Positions 1-11,589 of a stretch of 64,000 nt of DNA are shown piece after piece; the first letter of the stretch is position 1, and each line of letters starts with the position of its first letter. The DNA is taken from the NCBI RefSeq assembly GCF_005893125.1, contig NZ_VCJS01000017.1, positions 1 to 64,000 on the forward strand. The letters run 5' to 3'. The position numbers and the translations under genes are program-made. The notes beneath the pieces are model-generated. The model had not been told where the DNA came from. It saw only the letters and a list, made by a program, of their open reading frames with translations, and did not search any database. Source of the stretch: Nonomuraea basaltis. Its GTDB lineage: Bacteria > Actinomycetota > Actinomycetes > Streptosporangiales > Streptosporangiaceae.

Positions 1-675
1 GCCCCCGGACGACCCGCTCGTGCAGCGACCGAACGCGCCTCCCGTCCAGCAGCCCCGCCGCCCTCTGACGCGGCGGACACGCGGCCGGCCGGCGAAACGG
101 GCACGGCGCAAGCGACCACGCCGGCCACCCCCACGTCAGGGACCACAGGCCCCGAATCTCCGGCGAGCACCCCAGGACCGGAAATCGCCACCAGCACCCC
201 AAGCCCGAAGGGCCCCGCTCGCGCCGCAAGACCGGAAGGTGCGAAGAGCGGTGAGCCCGCTTCCGGTACGGCGGAGGGGGCCGAGCCGACCTCTGGGACG
301 GCGGAGGGGGCCGAGTCGACCTCTGGGACGACGACGGAGGGCACTGAGCCCAGTTCCGGGGCGACGACAAGGGAGAGCAACGAGCCGACCTCCGGGGCGA
401 CGAGTGAGGCGCGGCCCTCCGCCATGACAGCGGGCGGACCCGGCACCGAAGCCCCGTCCACAGAGCAGCGGCCCCAGGGACCGGCTTCATCCACAGGCGA
501 GCCGCCCTCAGAAAAGTTGTCCACAGCTTCGGGCGAGCCGCAACCGCGGCCCGAGCAGGAGGAGCAAACTTCTGCCCCGAGCCCCCGCAGGCGCAGGATG
601 GCCGATCCACGGTCCATCCGCCCGCCCGGACGGCTCAGCCCTGACGAGACAAGGGAGTCCGAGGAGGATTCGTGA
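1..675 (+). CDS. nuoI: C-terminal tail of NADH-quinone oxidoreductase subunit I (partial, start outside window)
   Basis: An open frame runs without a stop from base 1 to TGA at 673-675 (224 codons). It contains no Fe-S cysteines; the visible part is entirely low complexity, rich in Ala, Pro, Thr, Ser and Glu. It includes imperfect repeats of the type TSGTAEGAEP around 265-360. The GTG of nuoJ overlaps its stop (GTGA). In actinobacterial nuo operons nuoI precedes nuoJ, so I infer this is a long disordered extension of NuoI, whose 4Fe-4S core would lie upstream of the window. It could also be a separate low-complexity ORF. The identification rests on gene order, not on any motif seen. Confidence 0.6.
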   Translation, partial: APGRPARAATERASRPAAPPPSDAADTRPAGETGTAQATTPATPTSGTTGPESPASTPGPEIATSTPSPKGPARAARPEGAKSGEPASGTAEGAEPTSGTAEGAESTSGTTTEGTEPSSGATTRESNEPTSGATSEARPSAMTAGGPGTEAPSTEQRPQGPASSTGEPPSEKLSTASGEPQPRPEQEEQTSAPSPRRRRMADPRSIRPPGRLSPDETRESEEDS

Positions 676-1316
676 CCGAGGCGGTGCCCTCCTACCTGTC
701 ACCCACCGGGCAAGAGATCGTCTTCTTGCTGCTGGGCGCGGTAGCGGTTGGATCTGCGCTGCTTGTCGTCACGACCAGACAACTGGTCCACGCCGCTCTC
801 TGGCTCGTGGTCTCCTTCGGCGCCTTGGCGGGCTGCTACCTGGTGCTGACGGCCGAGTTCGTGGCCTGGGTCCAAGTGCTGATCTACGTGGGCGCGGTGG
901 TCGTTCTGCTGCTGTTCGGCATCATGCTCACCCGCGCCCCGATCGGCCGTTCCGCAGACCTCGACAGCGGCAACCGCATCGTCTCGGCCGTGGTGGCGCT
1001 GGCGACGGCGGCCCTCCTGGTCACGGTGGTGATCGACGGGTTCCGCACGGCGTACACACCGCTCATTCCCGGTCGGGGGGCCGCGAAGGAGCTGGGCGCC
1101 AGCGTGTTCGCCACCTGGGTGCTGCCCTTCGAGGCGCTGTCCGTGCTGCTGCTCGCCGCGCTGATCGGCGCCATCGTGCTGTCCCGCACGGACATCCCCG
1201 GCGGTTCACCACCTGATCAAACGCGTGGTTCCGCGCCGGCGGATCATCCTGGGGACAACCCGGCACCTCACCGGACCAGCGGTACCTCGGCACCCGATCA
1301 AACCGGGAGTCATTAG
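672..1316 (+). CDS. nuoJ: NADH-quinone oxidoreductase subunit J
   Basis: 214 aa, GTG start overlapping the preceding stop. This is a membrane-arm subunit of complex I, taking part in proton translocation. Five hydrophobic segments are visible, beginning near residue 14 ([18 protein letters not shown]). The conserved stretch [20 protein letters not shown] at about 65-85 is the hallmark NuoJ helix. The last ~40 residues (after SRTDIPGG) form a hydrophilic Pro/Ser/Asp-rich tail. The gene is part of the nuoI-J-K-L-M-N run; its TAG stop shares one base with the nuoK GTG start, implying translational coupling. Confidence 0.93.
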   Translation: MTEAVPSYLSPTGQEIVFLLLGAVAVGSALLVVTTRQLVHAALWLVVSFGALAGCYLVLTAEFVAWVQVLIYVGAVVVLLLFGIMLTRAPIGRSADLDSGNRIVSAVVALATAALLVTVVIDGFRTAYTPLIPGRGAAKELGASVFATWVLPFEALSVLLLAALIGAIVLSRTDIPGGSPPDQTRGSAPADHPGDNPAPHRTSGTSAPDQTGSH

Positions 1317-1918
1317 TGCATATCGTCTACCCGGCGGTCGTCTCCGCGCTCCTTTTCTCCATCGGCGTCTACGGCGTGCTCGCCCGGCGCAACACGATCC
1401 TCGTGTTGATGTCGGTCGAGTTGATGCTCAACGCCGTCAACCTCAACCTGGTGGCGTTCGACGTGTGGCTGCGCGACCGCCTGCACAGCGGCCAGGTGCT
1501 CACCCTCTTCGTCATCGTCATCGCGGCCGCCGAAGTGGGCCTGGGCCTCGCCATCGTGCTGGCCCTCTACCGCAACCGCCGCACCGTCGACATCGACCAC
1601 CTCCGCGACCTCGCCGAACCGGCCGACGACCATCCGGTGCGTCTCACCGTCTCCACAGCCCCGCCGGCCCAAGCCATCAAGGCCGACACCCCGACGACAC
1701 CGGTACGAGCTCAAAGTGAGCGTACGGACAGCATGTCCGCGGCCGCGCCCACGTCCGGAGTGGCCTCCGAGGCCGGCACGGCGCTCCACAGCGCACCCCA
1801 TCCTGGCGACGACCGTCCCCGCGACGCGGCCGAACCGAACGACGACGAAGACGCCCAAGCCGAGGCCGAAGGCGGCCGCCGCGGCGAGCAGCCCGTCAAG
1901 CGAGGTGGCACGCTATGA
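1316..1918 (+). CDS. nuoK: NADH-quinone oxidoreductase subunit K with long C-terminal extension
   Basis: 200 aa, GTG start. The first ~98 residues are a normal NuoK: three helices with the motif [16 protein letters not shown] carrying the conserved membrane Glu. NuoK is an antiporter-like (MrpC type) subunit of the proton-pumping arm. NuoK is usually about 100 aa; here ~100 further residues are hydrophilic, first Pro/Ala/Thr-rich and then acidic ([13 protein letters not shown]), with no obvious domain. The stop overlaps the nuoL start (ATGA at 1915-1918), which supports the extended frame being translated rather than being a missed stop. Confidence 0.93.
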   Translation: MHIVYPAVVSALLFSIGVYGVLARRNTILVLMSVELMLNAVNLNLVAFDVWLRDRLHSGQVLTLFVIVIAAAEVGLGLAIVLALYRNRRTVDIDHLRDLAEPADDHPVRLTVSTAPPAQAIKADTPTTPVRAQSERTDSMSAAAPTSGVASEAGTALHSAPHPGDDRPRDAAEPNDDEDAQAEAEGGRRGEQPVKRGGTL

Positions 1919-3933
1919 CGACGTTCCCACTGCTGGCCGTGCTCCTGCCCTTCATCGCCGCCTTCGCGGGCCTCCTCCTCTCACGCTGGCCGCATCAACG
2001 ATCCGTCCGAACCCCCAACGAAACCAAGGGGACGGAACGCGACGCCGCACCCCACCTCGGAGCAGGCGGAAGCCCCACCCCACAACTCACCGGGGACAGC
2101 GCAGCATCCCCGCGGGAAACCCATATCGCGGCAGGGAAGCGAGCGAACACTCGAGCAGCCTGGCTGGCGATCCTCCCCACAGCCGCCTCAGCAGTGCTGG
2201 CCACCTGGCTAGCCTGGGCCCCAGGCTTCTCCTTCCTCTCCGGCGCCACCACATCACCCCAGCTCACCGGCCAGACCTACGGCACGGTGACCACCGGCGG
2301 CATCCCGATCTCGCTCACCCTCCAGGCCGACGACCTGTCCGGCATCCTCGGCGTCCTGGTAACCCTCGTAGCCCTCTCCGTACAGGTCTATTCGGTCGGT
2401 TACCTCAAGGACGACCCGCGCTACCCCTCCTACAGCGCGTTCATCAGCCTGTTCACCAGCGCCATGCTCCTGGTCGTGTACGCGGGCGACCTCCTGGTCC
2501 TCTACGTGGGCTGGGAGATCATGGGCCTCTGCTCCTACCTGCTCATCGGCCACTGGTGGGAGGACCGTGGCAATTCACGCGCCGCGGTGAAGGCCTTCCT
2601 CGTCACCCGCCTGGGCGACGTCGGCTTCCTCTTCGGCATCTTCGTGCTGGGCATGGGGGCGGGCAGCTTCCGGATCGCCGACGTGCTGGCGAAGGTGCCG
2701 GAGATGTCCACGGCCACCCTGGTGACCGCCACGATGCTCCTGCTGGGCGGCGTGGCGGGCAAGAGCGCCCAGGTCCCCCTGCACACCTGGCTCCCCGACG
2801 CCATGGCCGGCCCGACGCCGATCAGCGCGCTGATCCACGCCGCCACCATGGTCGCCGCCGGCATCTTCATCGTCGCCAGGCTCTTCGACGTGTTCCGCGC
2901 CGCCCCGCCCACGCTGGACGTGCTGGCCGTCGTGGCCGCGCTCGGCATGCTCGGCGCCGCCCTGGCCGCCCTGGCACAGGACGACCTGAAACGCGTCCTG
3001 GCCTACTCCACGGTCAGCCAGCTCGCCTACATGGCCGGCGGCCTGGCCGCGGGCTCGAACACGTCGGCCATCTTCCACCTGCTGACGCACGGCGCGTTCA
3101 AGGCGCTGCTGTTCCTCTGCGCGGGAGCGGTGATCCACCACGTCGGCTCCAACCTGATGACCCAGATGGGCGGCCTGCGCCGCGAGCTGCCGGTCACGTT
3201 CGTGACGATGACGATCGGTTTCGCCGCCCTGATGGGCCTCCCTCCGGCGAGCGGCTTCTTCAGCAAGGACAGCATCCTGGCGGCCATGGACGACGCCCTG
3301 GCGACCGGCACGCTGACGGACGCGGCCGCCCTCCTGCTGTACGGCTGCGCGCTCGCGACCGTGGCCGTCACCGGCGCGTACGCCACAAGAGCCTGGCTAC
3401 GCACGTTCTTCGGCGAAGCGAGGGCGGTGGCGCTGCCCGAGCCCGAGCCCGGCACGGCCCACGTCGTGGACGTCTCGGAGGCCCCGCGGACGATGCTCGT
3501 GCCCCTCATCCTCCTCGCCGTCCCAGCCCTGCTGCTGGGCTTCGCCGGCGAGCTGCACCTGGATGCGGGCGTGGCGGCCATCAGCGTCGTGCTCGCGCTG
3601 CTCGGAGCAGGGGCGGTGTACGCGTTCTGGCGCCCCGACCCCATCGCCGATCCGGCCCGCCTGCTGGGCCCGCTGAGGGTGCCCTGCGAGCGGGCGTTCT
3701 ATGTGGACGGCCTCTACGCCGCGCTGTTCGTTCGCCCGATGCTGGCCCTGGCCAGGCTCGTCGTCAAGACGGACGACGTGGTCGTGGACGGGGCGGTGCG
3801 CGGCTCCGGCAGATCGGCGCGCGGATTGTCCGGAATGTTGCGACTGGCCCAAAACGGCAACGTCCAGCTCTACGTGAGCGGCTTGCTGGCCGGGGTCCTG
3901 CTGATCACGGTGGGGGCGGTGATGTTCACATGA
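1915..3933 (+). CDS. nuoL: NADH-quinone oxidoreductase subunit L
   Basis: 672 aa, ATG overlapping the nuoK stop. This is the distal antiporter-like proton channel of complex I (proton_antipo_N and proton_antipo_M domains). The [17 protein letters not shown] segment near 190-207 carries the conserved Glu, and the [20 protein letters not shown] signature lies near 290-310. Between the first helix (residues 1-25) and the second (about 82 onward) there is an unusual ~55-residue hydrophilic insert rich in Thr, Gly and Pro. The end of the gene (3913-3933) is duplicated 77 bp downstream, so the usual ATGA overlap with nuoM is lost. Confidence 0.95.
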   Translation: MTTFPLLAVLLPFIAAFAGLLLSRWPHQRSVRTPNETKGTERDAAPHLGAGGSPTPQLTGDSAASPRETHIAAGKRANTRAAWLAILPTAASAVLATWLAWAPGFSFLSGATTSPQLTGQTYGTVTTGGIPISLTLQADDLSGILGVLVTLVALSVQVYSVGYLKDDPRYPSYSAFISLFTSAMLLVVYAGDLLVLYVGWEIMGLCSYLLIGHWWEDRGNSRAAVKAFLVTRLGDVGFLFGIFVLGMGAGSFRIADVLAKVPEMSTATLVTATMLLLGGVAGKSAQVPLHTWLPDAMAGPTPISALIHAATMVAAGIFIVARLFDVFRAAPPTLDVLAVVAALGMLGAALAALAQDDLKRVLAYSTVSQLAYMAGGLAAGSNTSAIFHLLTHGAFKALLFLCAGAVIHHVGSNLMTQMGGLRRELPVTFVTMTIGFAALMGLPPASGFFSKDSILAAMDDALATGTLTDAAALLLYGCALATVAVTGAYATRAWLRTFFGEARAVALPEPEPGTAHVVDVSEAPRTMLVPLILLAVPALLLGFAGELHLDAGVAAISVVLALLGAGAVYAFWRPDPIADPARLLGPLRVPCERAFYVDGLYAALFVRPMLALARLVVKTDDVVVDGAVRGSGRSARGLSGMLRLAQNGNVQLYVSGLLAGVLLITVGAVMFT

Positions 3934-4006
3934 CCGGGCATCTGGCCGGGCGGCCTCGCCAGGCTGTCGTGACAGCGCCGGTGAACGCCGGGGCGGTGAT
4001 GTCCAC

Positions 4007-4010
<4 letters not shown>
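3913..4010 (+). repeat. 21-bp near-identical direct repeat at the nuoL/nuoM junction
   Basis: The 21 bases at 3913-3933 (the last codons and TGA of nuoL) recur at 3990-4010 with one mismatch, spaced 77 bp apart. The second copy ends in the ATGA that starts nuoM. The arrangement looks like a small insertion or duplication that separated a formerly overlapping nuoL stop/nuoM start. The intervening 56 bp show no gene. Confidence 0.75.
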
Positions 4011-5754
<1,744 letters not shown>

Positions 5755-5758
<4 letters not shown>

Positions 5759-7311
5759 TCCAGCAGATCGACTATTTCGCGATCGCACCCCCTTTGGTGC
5801 TCGCACTCGTGGCGGGCCTGGTGCTGCTGCTCGACGCGTTCCTCCCGGCCCGCCCGCGGACGAAGACCGCGCTGGGACTGATCACGCTGGCGGGCGTCCT
5901 GGCGGCTCTGGGCTTCGTCGTCGCCCAGACGGCCAGGGGCGGCGGCGTGGCGCTGCGGACCTTCTGCGTCCCACCCAACCTCGCCACGGAGCCCCAGCAG
6001 CAGGGTGCGCTCTGCTCCTTCGTGGTGGACGGGTTCACGCTGGTCTTCGCGGGCTTGGTGCTCGTGGCCGCCGTGGTCGTGGTCCTGATGTCGATGACGG
6101 AGCTGGCGGCCGGCGAAATCCCGGTGGGCGAGTGGTATTTCCTCCTCCTCTGCACTCTCGTCGGCGCGGTGACCCTGCCCGCCTCCCGAGATCTGATCAT
6201 GCTCGTCGTGGCGCTCGAGCTGGTCTCGCTCCCGGTGTTCGCCCTCACCGCGATGAAGCGCTACGACGGCCGCTCCTCCGAGGCCGCCGTGAAGCTGTTC
6301 GTCGTGTCGGTCGTGTCCACGGCGATCATGCTGTTCGGCGTCTCCCTCCTGTACGGCATCGCCGGCTCGGTCTACCTCACCCGCCTGGCCGCCGTCTTCA
6401 GCGGCCGGCTCCCGGCACCGGGCGTGGCACCGGGCGTCGACCAGAGCCTGCCCGCCGTCGTCACGGTCGGCGTCGTCCTCGTCGTCGCGGGCTTCGCCTT
6501 CAAGATCGCCGCTGTGCCGTTCCACTCCTGGGCGGCCGACGTCTACCAGGGTGCCCCCATCCCGGTGGCAGCCCTGCTCTCGGTCATCTCCAAGGCGACC
6601 GGGTTCGCCGGGCTGATCCTCGTACTGGTCACCGCACTCTCCGGACAGGCGGCCACCTGGGTCCCGATCGTCGCGATCATCTCCGCGCTGACCATGACCG
6701 CGGGCAACCTGCTCGCCATGCGCCAGCGCTCCGCCGTACGCCTGCTGGCGTGGTCCTCGGTCGCCCAGTCCGGCTACATCCTGGCCCCGCTCGCGGTCGT
6801 CACGGCCCAGCCGGCGCCCGCCACCGCGTCGGGAGCGATCAGCGCGTCTGCCGCGTACCTCGTCATCTACGCGGCCATGAACCTCGGGGCGTTCGCGGTC
6901 GTCATGCTCGTCTCAAGGACCGCCGCCCGCAACGAGCTCGACGACTACCGGGGCCTGGTCTTCCGCAGCCCGGCGGCGGGCATCGGGCTCGCGTTCTGCC
7001 TGGTCTGCCTGGCCGGGCTGCCGCCGGGCCTGGCCGGGCTCTTCGCCAAGGTCTTCGTCTTCCGTGAGATCGTCGAAGGCGGCACCGCCTGGCTGGCGCT
7101 GGTCATGGCCGTCAACACCGTGATCGGCCTCTACTACTACGCGATCTGGACGGCCCGCCTGTTCGCCCCCGCGGCGGGACAAGCGCTCGCCACGCGCCGC
7201 CCGCCTCCGGCGATCTGGCCGGCGATCGGCCTGGCCGTGGCTGTGGCGGTCCTGTTCTCGGTCGCGCCCCAGCTGGTCTTGGACGTGACGTCGCTGTCGG
7301 CCTTCGGGTAA
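5755..7311 (+). CDS. nuoN: NADH-quinone oxidoreductase subunit N
   Basis: 518 aa. I chose ATG 5755 because it overlaps the nuoM stop (ATGA) and gives the expected N-terminus (MIQQIDYFAIAPPLVLAL); the frame is open further upstream but only antisense-like. It is the third antiporter-like subunit of the complex I membrane arm. It shows about 13-14 hydrophobic helices, the KLFVVSVVSTAIMLFGVSLL region and VPFHSWAADVYQGAPIPVAA (equivalent to the HTWLPDA signature of L and M). No long hydrophilic insert is seen here. This is the last gene of the nuo operon; no clear terminator was found in the 111 bp that follow. Confidence 0.94.
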
Positions 7312-7422
7312 CGCGGCGCACCGCAGAAAGTCGCGCTCCGCCCTCAGCTGAGCACACCGGGGAACGAAGAGCCGGGTCATCGTCGTTGGACGGGGTGAAC
7401 CCAGACCACGGAGGGGGGAACC

Positions 7423-8274
7423 TTGCACCACAACGGCCTGCGCACAGCCGTCCTGCTCGGCGGCCTGTCGGCGCTGATCGTCGCGGTGGGCGCGTGGTTG
7501 GGCGGCGGCACCGGTGTGCAGATCGCGCTCGTGCTCGCCCTGGTGAGCAACGGCGCCGCCTACTTCTTCTCCGATCGGATCGCGCTGTCGGCCATGCGAG
7601 CCAGGCCGGTCAGCGAGGTCGAGCAGCCGACGCTCTACCGGATCGTGCGAGAGCTCTCCACCGAGGCCCGTCAGCCGATGCCACGCCTGTACATCTCGCC
7701 GACGGCGCAGCCGAACGCGTTCGCGACGGGCCGGACCCCGCGCCGGGCCGCGGTGTGCGTGACGTACGGACTGACCCAGCTCCTCGACGAGGCCGAGCTG
7801 CGCGGCGTGATCGGGCACGAGCTGTCACACGTCCACAACCGGGACATCCTCGTCTCGTCCGTGGCCGGCGCACTGGCCACGATGATCACCTGGCTCAGCT
7901 ACGTGACCGTCTTCTTCGGCGGTTCCGACGACGACGAGGGGCCGGGCTTCCTGGGCGCGCTGCTGATGATGGTGCTCGGGCCGGTAGCGGCCGGGATGGT
8001 GCAGATGGCGATCTCCCGTACGAGGGAATACCAGGCCGACGAGTCGGGTGCCAGGCTCACCGGCGATCCGCTCGCGCTGGCCTCGGCCCTCCGCAAGATC
8101 GAGATGGGCGCCCGCAGGCTTCCGCTCCCCGAGAACAGCCGGCTCACCTCGGCCTCCCACATGATGATCGCGAACCCGTTCAGCGGCTCGGGCTTCGGCC
8201 GCCTGTTCTCCACCCACCCGCCCACCTCCGAGCGCGTCGCCCGCCTCGAGCGCATGGCCGGCTACCGCCGCTAA
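7423..8274 (+). CDS. htpX: HtpX-like M48 zinc metalloprotease
   Basis: 283 aa with a TTG start at 7423, preceded by a strong Shine-Dalgarno-like run (GGAGGGGGG, 7410-7418). This is a membrane-anchored protease of the M48 family, which acts in quality control of membrane proteins. Two N-terminal hydrophobic segments (about 8-26 and 31-50) are followed by HELSH at 132-136 (zinc and catalytic Glu), a further hydrophobic hairpin (about 148-195) and EYQAD at 202-206 supplying the third zinc ligand. Length and layout fit bacterial HtpX. It is followed after 9 bp by the next gene, so co-transcription is possible. Confidence 0.93.
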   Translation: MHHNGLRTAVLLGGLSALIVAVGAWLGGGTGVQIALVLALVSNGAAYFFSDRIALSAMRARPVSEVEQPTLYRIVRELSTEARQPMPRLYISPTAQPNAFATGRTPRRAAVCVTYGLTQLLDEAELRGVIGHELSHVHNRDILVSSVAGALATMITWLSYVTVFFGGSDDDEGPGFLGALLMMVLGPVAAGMVQMAISRTREYQADESGARLTGDPLALASALRKIEMGARRLPLPENSRLTSASHMMIANPFSGSGFGRLFSTHPPTSERVARLERMAGYRR

Positions 8275-8283
8275 GTTGATCTC

Positions 8284-9774
8284 ATGGGCCGATCCCCCCG
8301 ATTAACCGAGGCAGAGCGCAAGCTGTGGAATGCCTTCCCCACGGGCGACTTCGTCGAGCTGGGCCCGGTCACGTGCCGCGTCGGCGCCGCGTCCGGAGTG
8401 AACGCGCCCAAGGACGGCGACACCTGGGGCCCTGAGCGTACGATCAGAGCCAAGGTGATCTCCTCTCTCCTGCTCGGCGCCCGCGACGCGGGCGCCGGCG
8501 CGGTCGCCGCGGTCCGCCTGTCCGGCGCCCGGATCACCGGCCAGCTCGCGATCCTCGGCGGGACCATCGAGCACGAACTGGTGCTTCGCGGCTGCCATCT
8601 CGACGAACCCATCCGGCTCACCGGCTGCACCACCCGCACCATCCGCCTGACCGATTGCGCCTTCCCCGGCCTCAGCGGTGGCGGCATGCGGGTCGGCGGC
8701 CACCTCAGCCTGTCCGGCTCCAACATCACCGGCACCGTACGCGTGGGCCGGGCCCAGTTCGAGAGCGGCCTGTGGCTCGCCGGCACGAAGGTCGTGGGCG
8801 ACGACGGCGAGTGGGCGCTGTACGCGAACGGCGCCGTCGTCGACTCGGGCATGCACCTACGCAACGGCGACTTCACCGGCGGCGTCGGCCTGGTCGGCGC
8901 CCGCCTCAACGGCGGATTCCTCCTCGAAGGCGCGATCCTCCGCAATCCCGGCAACGAGGCGCTCACCGCCGACAACATGGTCGTCGAGAACATCATGCGC
9001 TGCACCGACGGATTCCAGGCAGACGGCTGCGTACGGCTCCGCGGCGCCCGGATCAACGGGACGTTCTCGCTCAACGGCACCGTACGGAGCCCCGACACCC
9101 GCTACGCCCTCCACATGAGCCACATGGAGGCCCGTGAGCTCTACCTCAAGCCCGCCGAGCCCATCGACGGCGTCGTCACTCTCGCGCACTCCAAGCTCGG
9201 CACGCTGCACGACGACCCCGACACCTGGCCGGAGAAGCTGCGCCTCAACGGACTGACCTACGACCGCCTGCGCGGCCACAGCGTCAACCGGAGGATCGAG
9301 TGGGTCACGCGGGATCCGGAGGGGTTCAGGCCGCAGCCGTACGAGCAACTGGCCGCTTGGTACCTCAGCGACGGCAACGACATGCTTGCCCGTCGCGCCC
9401 AGCTCGCCAAGCTCCGCGCCCGGCGGCAGACCCAGGGACTCGGGGGCCGGATGTGGGGCCGGCTGCTCGACGTCGCGGTCGGGTACGGCTACCGCCCCTG
9501 GCTGGCGGGCATGTGGTTCACGCTGCTGCTGGCGGTCGGAACGGTCGTCTTCGGCCTCAACCCGCCCAGGGCTCTCAAGCCCGCCGAGAGCCCCGATTTC
9601 AACTCGTTCGCCTACAGCTTCGACCTGCTGCTCCCGCTGCCCGCATTCGGGCAACGAGAGCTTTTCGATCCGGGCGGGTGGACGCAGTGGCTGGCGTACG
9701 GACTGATCGTCTCAGGCTGGATCCTGGCGACGGCGCTGATCGCGGGGGCTACGCGGATTCTCCGCCCGCAGTGA
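8284..9774 (+). CDS. Membrane-anchored repeat protein with predicted beta-helix-like N-terminal region
   Basis: 496 aa. Residues 1-45 resemble the start of actinobacterial proteins often labelled membrane-associated oxidoreductase. Residues ~60-300 are a degenerate repeat of short strands (RLSGARITGQLAILGG, LRGCHLDEPIRLTGC and similar) resembling pentapeptide-repeat or beta-helix proteins. The C-terminus has at least two membrane helices (about 405-425 and 465-490). No NAD or FAD binding motif is visible, so I do not support an oxidoreductase function. The role is unknown. The end overlaps the convergent NUDIX gene by 26 bp. Confidence 0.75.
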   Translation: MGRSPRLTEAERKLWNAFPTGDFVELGPVTCRVGAASGVNAPKDGDTWGPERTIRAKVISSLLLGARDAGAGAVAAVRLSGARITGQLAILGGTIEHELVLRGCHLDEPIRLTGCTTRTIRLTDCAFPGLSGGGMRVGGHLSLSGSNITGTVRVGRAQFESGLWLAGTKVVGDDGEWALYANGAVVDSGMHLRNGDFTGGVGLVGARLNGGFLLEGAILRNPGNEALTADNMVVENIMRCTDGFQADGCVRLRGARINGTFSLNGTVRSPDTRYALHMSHMEARELYLKPAEPIDGVVTLAHSKLGTLHDDPDTWPEKLRLNGLTYDRLRGHSVNRRIEWVTRDPEGFRPQPYEQLAAWYLSDGNDMLARRAQLAKLRARRQTQGLGGRMWGRLLDVAVGYGYRPWLAGMWFTLLLAVGTVVFGLNPPRALKPAESPDFNSFAYSFDLLLPLPAFGQRELFDPGGWTQWLAYGLIVSGWILATALIAGATRILRPQ

Positions 9775-10225
9775 TCTTCCGCAGGATCGCCGCGAGATCC
9801 TCTGGAAAGAAGACCTCCTCGGTGCTCTCGAGCTCCGCCACGCTCCACCACCGGTAGGCGGTCGTCGTGTCCTTCTCGATCTGCTCCATGTGCTCGAACG
9901 ACACGACCGCGTCGGCCACGCGCACCGCGAAGAAGGTCTGATCCTGCGTGATGGCGTACCCAGCCCAGCAGAACTCGATCGTGTTGGTCCCGTACGGCCC
10001 GCTGAACTCCTCCGCACCCGCCCGAATCCCGACCTCCTCGTACAACTCCCGCGCGGCAGCCTCCCGCAGCGTCTCACCGTCCTCCATCCCACCACCGATG
10101 GTGAACCAGAACGGCAGGCCGGGCTGCTCGGGATCGAAGCCTTGAAGCAGGAGCACCCGGTCTTGGTCATCAATGGGCAGGGCGCGTGCCGTGAACCGGC
10201 GCACGGGGATCTTCGTCACGTCCAC
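9749..10225 (-). CDS. NUDIX hydrolase
   Basis: 158 aa from GTG 10225 (GTG 10219 is an alternative; the frame is open further upstream but that part looks non-coding). The Nudix box is complete: GGGMEDGETLREAAARELYE continuing EVGI, matching GX5EX7REUXEEXGU. Members hydrolyse nucleoside diphosphates linked to another moiety; the substrate here is not predictable. Aromatic residues after the box (EFCWAGY, YRWWS) fit the MutT/ADP-ribose-type subgroups. The gene is transcribed alone, convergent with the preceding gene. Confidence 0.88.
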   Translation of the reverse strand: MDVTKIPVRRFTARALPIDDQDRVLLLQGFDPEQPGLPFWFTIGGGMEDGETLREAAARELYEEVGIRAGAEEFSGPYGTNTIEFCWAGYAITQDQTFFAVRVADAVVSFEHMEQIEKDTTTAYRWWSVAELESTEEVFFPEDLAAILRKITAGGESA

Positions 10226-10296
10226 CGAGCTTACGACCGAGGATCGATCAGCAGAACCCCGCGTGCAACCTACTCCCAAGCACCCACAGATCTCGT

Positions 10297-10348
10297 GAAA
10301 CGCACGTGAGGACCGAGCCCGCGAACCGCACGTGAGGGCCAAGCCCGC
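10297..10348. repeat. Tandem duplication of a 26-bp unit in an intergenic region
   Basis: Two adjacent units, 10297-10322 and 10323-10348, match at 23 of 26 positions (unit beginning GAAACGCACGTGAGG). They lie between the divergent-side flank of the NUDIX gene and the end of yajQ. No coding or regulatory role can be assigned. Confidence 0.7.
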
Positions 10349-10477
10349 GGGCCCAGCAGAAGGCACATGACCGCCCGCACGCACAAAGCGCCCGGCCATG
10401 TGCCCGAATATGCCTGCCTGCCCGCCCACCCTCCACGATCCCCGGAGCCGCCCAGTTCCATGCCCGCCGGCTGCTGA

Positions 10478-10978
10478 CTACCGGTAGTTCACGAACTGCA
10501 GCGCGATGTCCAGATCCTTGCCCTTGAGAAGCGAGATGACGTCCTGCAGGTCGTCCTTCTTCTTCGAGCTGACCCGCAGCTCCTCACCCTGGATCTGCGC
10601 CTTGATCCCCTTGGGGCCCTCGTCGCGGATCAGCTTGGAGATCTTCTTGGCGTTCTCCTGGTCGATGCCCTCCTTGAGGCTGACCAGCATGCGGTATTCC
10701 CTGCCGGACAGCTTCGGCTCGCCCGCATCGAGGATCTTCAGCGAAAGCCCTCGCTTGATTACCTTCTCCTTGAACACGTCGAGCGCGGCATTGGCCCGCT
10801 CCTCGCTGTTCGCCTTGATCTCGATGTTGTCCTGCCCGGACCAGCTGATGCTCGCCCCGGTGCCCTTGAAGTCGAACCGGTGCCCGATCTCCTTGACCGT
10901 CTGGTTCAGAGCGTTGTCGACCTCCTGATGGTCGATCTTGCTGACGATGTCGAAAGATGAATCGGCCAAAACACCCAC
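10478..10978 (-). CDS. yajQ: YajQ-family nucleotide-binding protein
   Basis: 166 aa from GTG 10978; TTG 10969 (giving [11 protein letters not shown], the usual family start) is equally plausible. The conserved N-terminus [20 protein letters not shown], the [12 protein letters not shown] motif and the lysine-rich C-terminal ferredoxin-like half ([20 protein letters not shown]) identify UPF0234/YajQ. Members have been reported as cyclic-di-GMP effectors or nucleotide binders. The family is widely conserved and this copy is full length. It lies upstream of, and divergent from, tRNA-Tyr. Confidence 0.93.
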   Translation of the reverse strand: MGVLADSSFDIVSKIDHQEVDNALNQTVKEIGHRFDFKGTGASISWSGQDNIEIKANSEERANAALDVFKEKVIKRGLSLKILDAGEPKLSGREYRMLVSLKEGIDQENAKKISKLIRDEGPKGIKAQIQGEELRVSSKKKDDLQDVISLLKGKDLDIALQFVNYR

Positions 10979-11249
10979 CCTCTCAGCTGCGAAGCACTAT
11001 GCGGATCCTGCTTCCCCGGCGTACGCGAAAACGCGCGTACCCAGCGAACGAGCCTAGCCAGCATCGGCGCGCCGTGCAGGACACCGATCCCTGTACACCG
11101 ATGATCACACTTTGCGCCGTTCGCGCTCGGAGGCCGTTGACCGACGTCGCCCCGGATGCGGGGGACGGACGGGGGCCGTGTTACGGCTGAGCATGTCGCC
11201 GGGATCCGGCTCGGGACAAACCGGTGTCACGTACACCTCCGAAGTCCGC

Positions 11250-11255
11250 TATTCT
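11250..11255 (+). promoter_or_regulatory. Possible -10 element of the tRNA-Tyr promoter
   Basis: TATTCT lies about 30 bp upstream of the mature tRNA 5' end, a plausible position for a sigma-70-type -10. The corresponding -35 region is poor (TCACGT or TGTCAC), so support is weak. Confidence 0.3.
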
Positions 11256-11285
11256 TCTGTCTGTCGCCGCGAGAGCGGATGGCAC

Positions 11286-11367
11286 GGCAGGTTGCCCGAG
11301 TGGCCAAAGGGAGCGGTCTGTAAAACCGTCGGCTCAGCCTACGCAAGTTCGAACCTTGCACCTGCCA
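11286..11367 (+). tRNA. tRNA-Tyr (anticodon GTA)
   Basis: An 82-nt class II tRNA. The acceptor stem is GGCAGGT (11286-11292) pairing with ACCTGCC (11360-11366), discriminator A11367. The anticodon arm is GCGGT-CTGTAAA-ACCGT with anticodon GTA at 11320-11322, followed by a long variable arm and the T arm with TTCGAA. CCA is not encoded exactly (CAC follows). The 3' 50 nt are repeated at 30875-30924, marking this gene as an insertion site for mobile DNA. Confidence 0.95.
11318..11367 (+). repeat. Left attachment core: 50-bp direct repeat (tRNA-Tyr anticodon to 3' end)
   Basis: These 50 bases are identical to 30875-30924. A repeat spanning the anticodon loop to the 3' end of a tRNA is the classic footprint of integration by a tyrosine recombinase, and tRNA-Tyr is a known integration site for actinomycete elements such as SLP1. 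The two copies bound about 19.6 kb. No intact integrase is found inside. Confidence 0.85.
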
Positions 11368-11379
11368 CACCAGCGGGAA

Positions 11380-11416
11380 GAGGCCCGTCACCAGCGGAAA
11401 CGCGGTGACGGGCCTC
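11380..11416 (+). terminator. Rho-independent-type terminator of tRNA-Tyr
   Basis: Perfect 13-bp stem GAGGCCCGTCACC (11380-11392) / GGTGACGGGCCTC (11404-11416) with an 11-nt loop, followed by TCGCTTTGTG. The same hairpin and about 80 bp of downstream sequence recur at 30937-31055 and 56342-56462. Just beyond, 11461-11498 contains a further imperfect inverted repeat (TTGATCGTT ... AACGATCAA). Confidence 0.85.
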
Positions 11417-11589
11417 TCGCTTTGTGTCCGGCTGTCTACGGCTGACACCGGCAAACTACGGTTGATCGTTCCCTATACGTTCCCAAACGATCAAGACGCC
11501 GTAGCCGTGTGGAGGGGTCAGAGCTGAGATGGTGATCTAGATCGGCTGGCGCCGGTCTCAGCCGGCGTCGTGGCCCTGGCCCTCCCGTG

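Noticed and set aside
11227..11454. A minus-strand 75-codon frame across tRNA-Tyr
   Set aside because: It is the reverse complement of a tRNA and its terminator, a well-known spurious call.
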